The notes beneath the pieces were generated by a model, which saw nothing but the letters and a program-made list of their open reading frames with translations, did no database searches and was not told the origin of the DNA. A stretch of 64,000 nt of DNA from Paraburkholderia caffeinilytica (GTDB taxonomy: Bacteria; Pseudomonadota; Gammaproteobacteria; Burkholderiales; Burkholderiaceae): contig NZ_CP031467.1 of NCBI RefSeq assembly GCF_003368325.1, positions 4,216,001 to 4,280,000 on the forward strand. The letters are read 5' to 3'. Every line of letters begins with the position of its first letter. Positions within the stretch are counted from its first letter, which is position 1. This document shows, piece by piece, positions 63,697 to 64,000 of the stretch. The position numbers and the translations under genes are program-made.

Positions 63697-64000
63697 GTGC
63701 CGGGTGCAAAAAGCTACACACGGGCGCAGTGGGATGAGTTTGTCGATGCCCTTGAGGCATTGCCGGAGAAACCCCGAAATGATCAGCGCGTCACTATCAG
63801 CGATGCGATGAAAGAGATTCGGGCGCATATCACTGCCACTCAGGCGAAAGGCTATACGCTCGAAGAAATTGTTCAGGAGGCTGGGCGTAAGGGAATCGAT
63901 GTGAGCATTGGCGCAGTCAAGTATGCGCTGTATCGCCCAGAGCCTTCTGACGCAGCATCCAGAGCGGCGAATCCCCAGGGAACGCGTGAGGCCGAGAGGT
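63697..64000 (+). CDS. TraK-like relaxosome/mobilisation accessory protein, 3' partial
   Basis: From GTG 63697 (GGGAG 6 bp upstream) the frame reads KSYTRAQWDEFVDALEALPE, KPRNDQRVTISDAMKEIRAH, AKGYTLEEIVQEAGRKGIDV and SIGAVKYALYRP, and runs off the right edge. The domain pattern, an N-terminal RAQWDEF start and a helix-turn-helix-like GYTLEEIVQE...SIGAVKYAL, resembles small DNA-binding accessory proteins next to relaxase genes on plasmids and ICEs. Family call is from memory of this pattern and needs a search. The neighbouring gene is outside the window. Confidence 0.5.
   Translation, partial: MPGAKSYTRAQWDEFVDALEALPEKPRNDQRVTISDAMKEIRAHITATQAKGYTLEEIVQEAGRKGIDVSIGAVKYALYRPEPSDAASRAANPQGTREAER

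Overview
The window is high-GC DNA from a beta-proteobacterium of the Burkholderia/Paraburkholderia/Caballeronia group. This is inferred from Burkholderia-type porins, the DUF2968 protein, the mix of aldarate/uronate catabolism with MHS-type transporters, and codon usage. It looks like an accessory or secondary-replicon region. Degraded insertion sequences (IS5, IS6, IS66 and IS110 types) and pseudogenes are frequent. A KfrA-like DNA-binding coiled-coil gene (31158-32378) and a gene running off the right edge that resembles relaxosome accessory (TraK-type) proteins hint at a plasmid or integrated-element background. No rRNA, tRNA or CRISPR array was seen.

Region 1 (1-15655, nearly all +) is a sugar-acid catabolic cluster. 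It holds an alpha-ketoglutarate-semialdehyde-type dehydrogenase (partial), a Dabb protein, a classical SDR plus a second SDR that lacks the catalytic Tyr/Lys, three MFS transporters, an MR-type enolase-superfamily dehydratase, an aldose 1-epimerase, a porin, L-talarate/galactarate dehydratase and mannonate dehydratase. It ends in two decayed genes: a beta-propeller lactonase and another enolase-superfamily dehydratase. Together they would take up hexuronates/aldarates and dehydrate and oxidise them towards 2-oxoglutarate or KDG.

Region 2 (15733-39000) is rich in chemotaxis and signalling genes. Three chemoreceptors are present, with cheY-cheZ, a six-PAS NarL-type histidine kinase, a LuxR-type regulator and the remains of a GGDEF-EAL protein. 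Two receptors carry a C-terminal DWxTF pentapeptide, and each is followed within 14-32 bp by a small protein of the same ~120-residue family. Three further members (one broken) lie nearby, so five copies occupy under 9 kb. I do not recognise this family, and it is the best candidate here for an undescribed receptor-associated system. A Tar-like receptor sits beside a dicarboxylate/amino-acid symporter and a mosaic Asp/Glu racemase fragment.

Region 3 (39405-47780) holds envelope genes: a small outer-membrane barrel protein, an MreB paralogue, a DUF2968 protein, and two paralogous alginate-lyase-like lipoproteins. One lyase is a Tat lipoprotein with added Fn3 and LamG-like modules. A D-aminoacylase remnant and a 17-bp perfect inverted repeat lie between the two lyases.

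Region 4 (48189-52102) is a citrulline/ornithine unit (ornithine cyclodeaminase, CtlX hydrolase, Leu/Ile/Val-type binding protein) divergent from an Lrp/AsnC regulator. Region 5 (52883-61577) is a catabolic regulon around a LysR gene: an M20 amidohydrolase, a CitE-like lyase, an MHS transporter, and a second operon of MHS transporter, RraA-like aldolase, class II aldolase and GhrA-like reductase. Three intergenic regions in it share a conserved AT-rich motif that looks like a common operator. The right end (61655-64000) has an IS110 remnant, 1.3 kb without recognisable genes, and the partial TraK-like gene.
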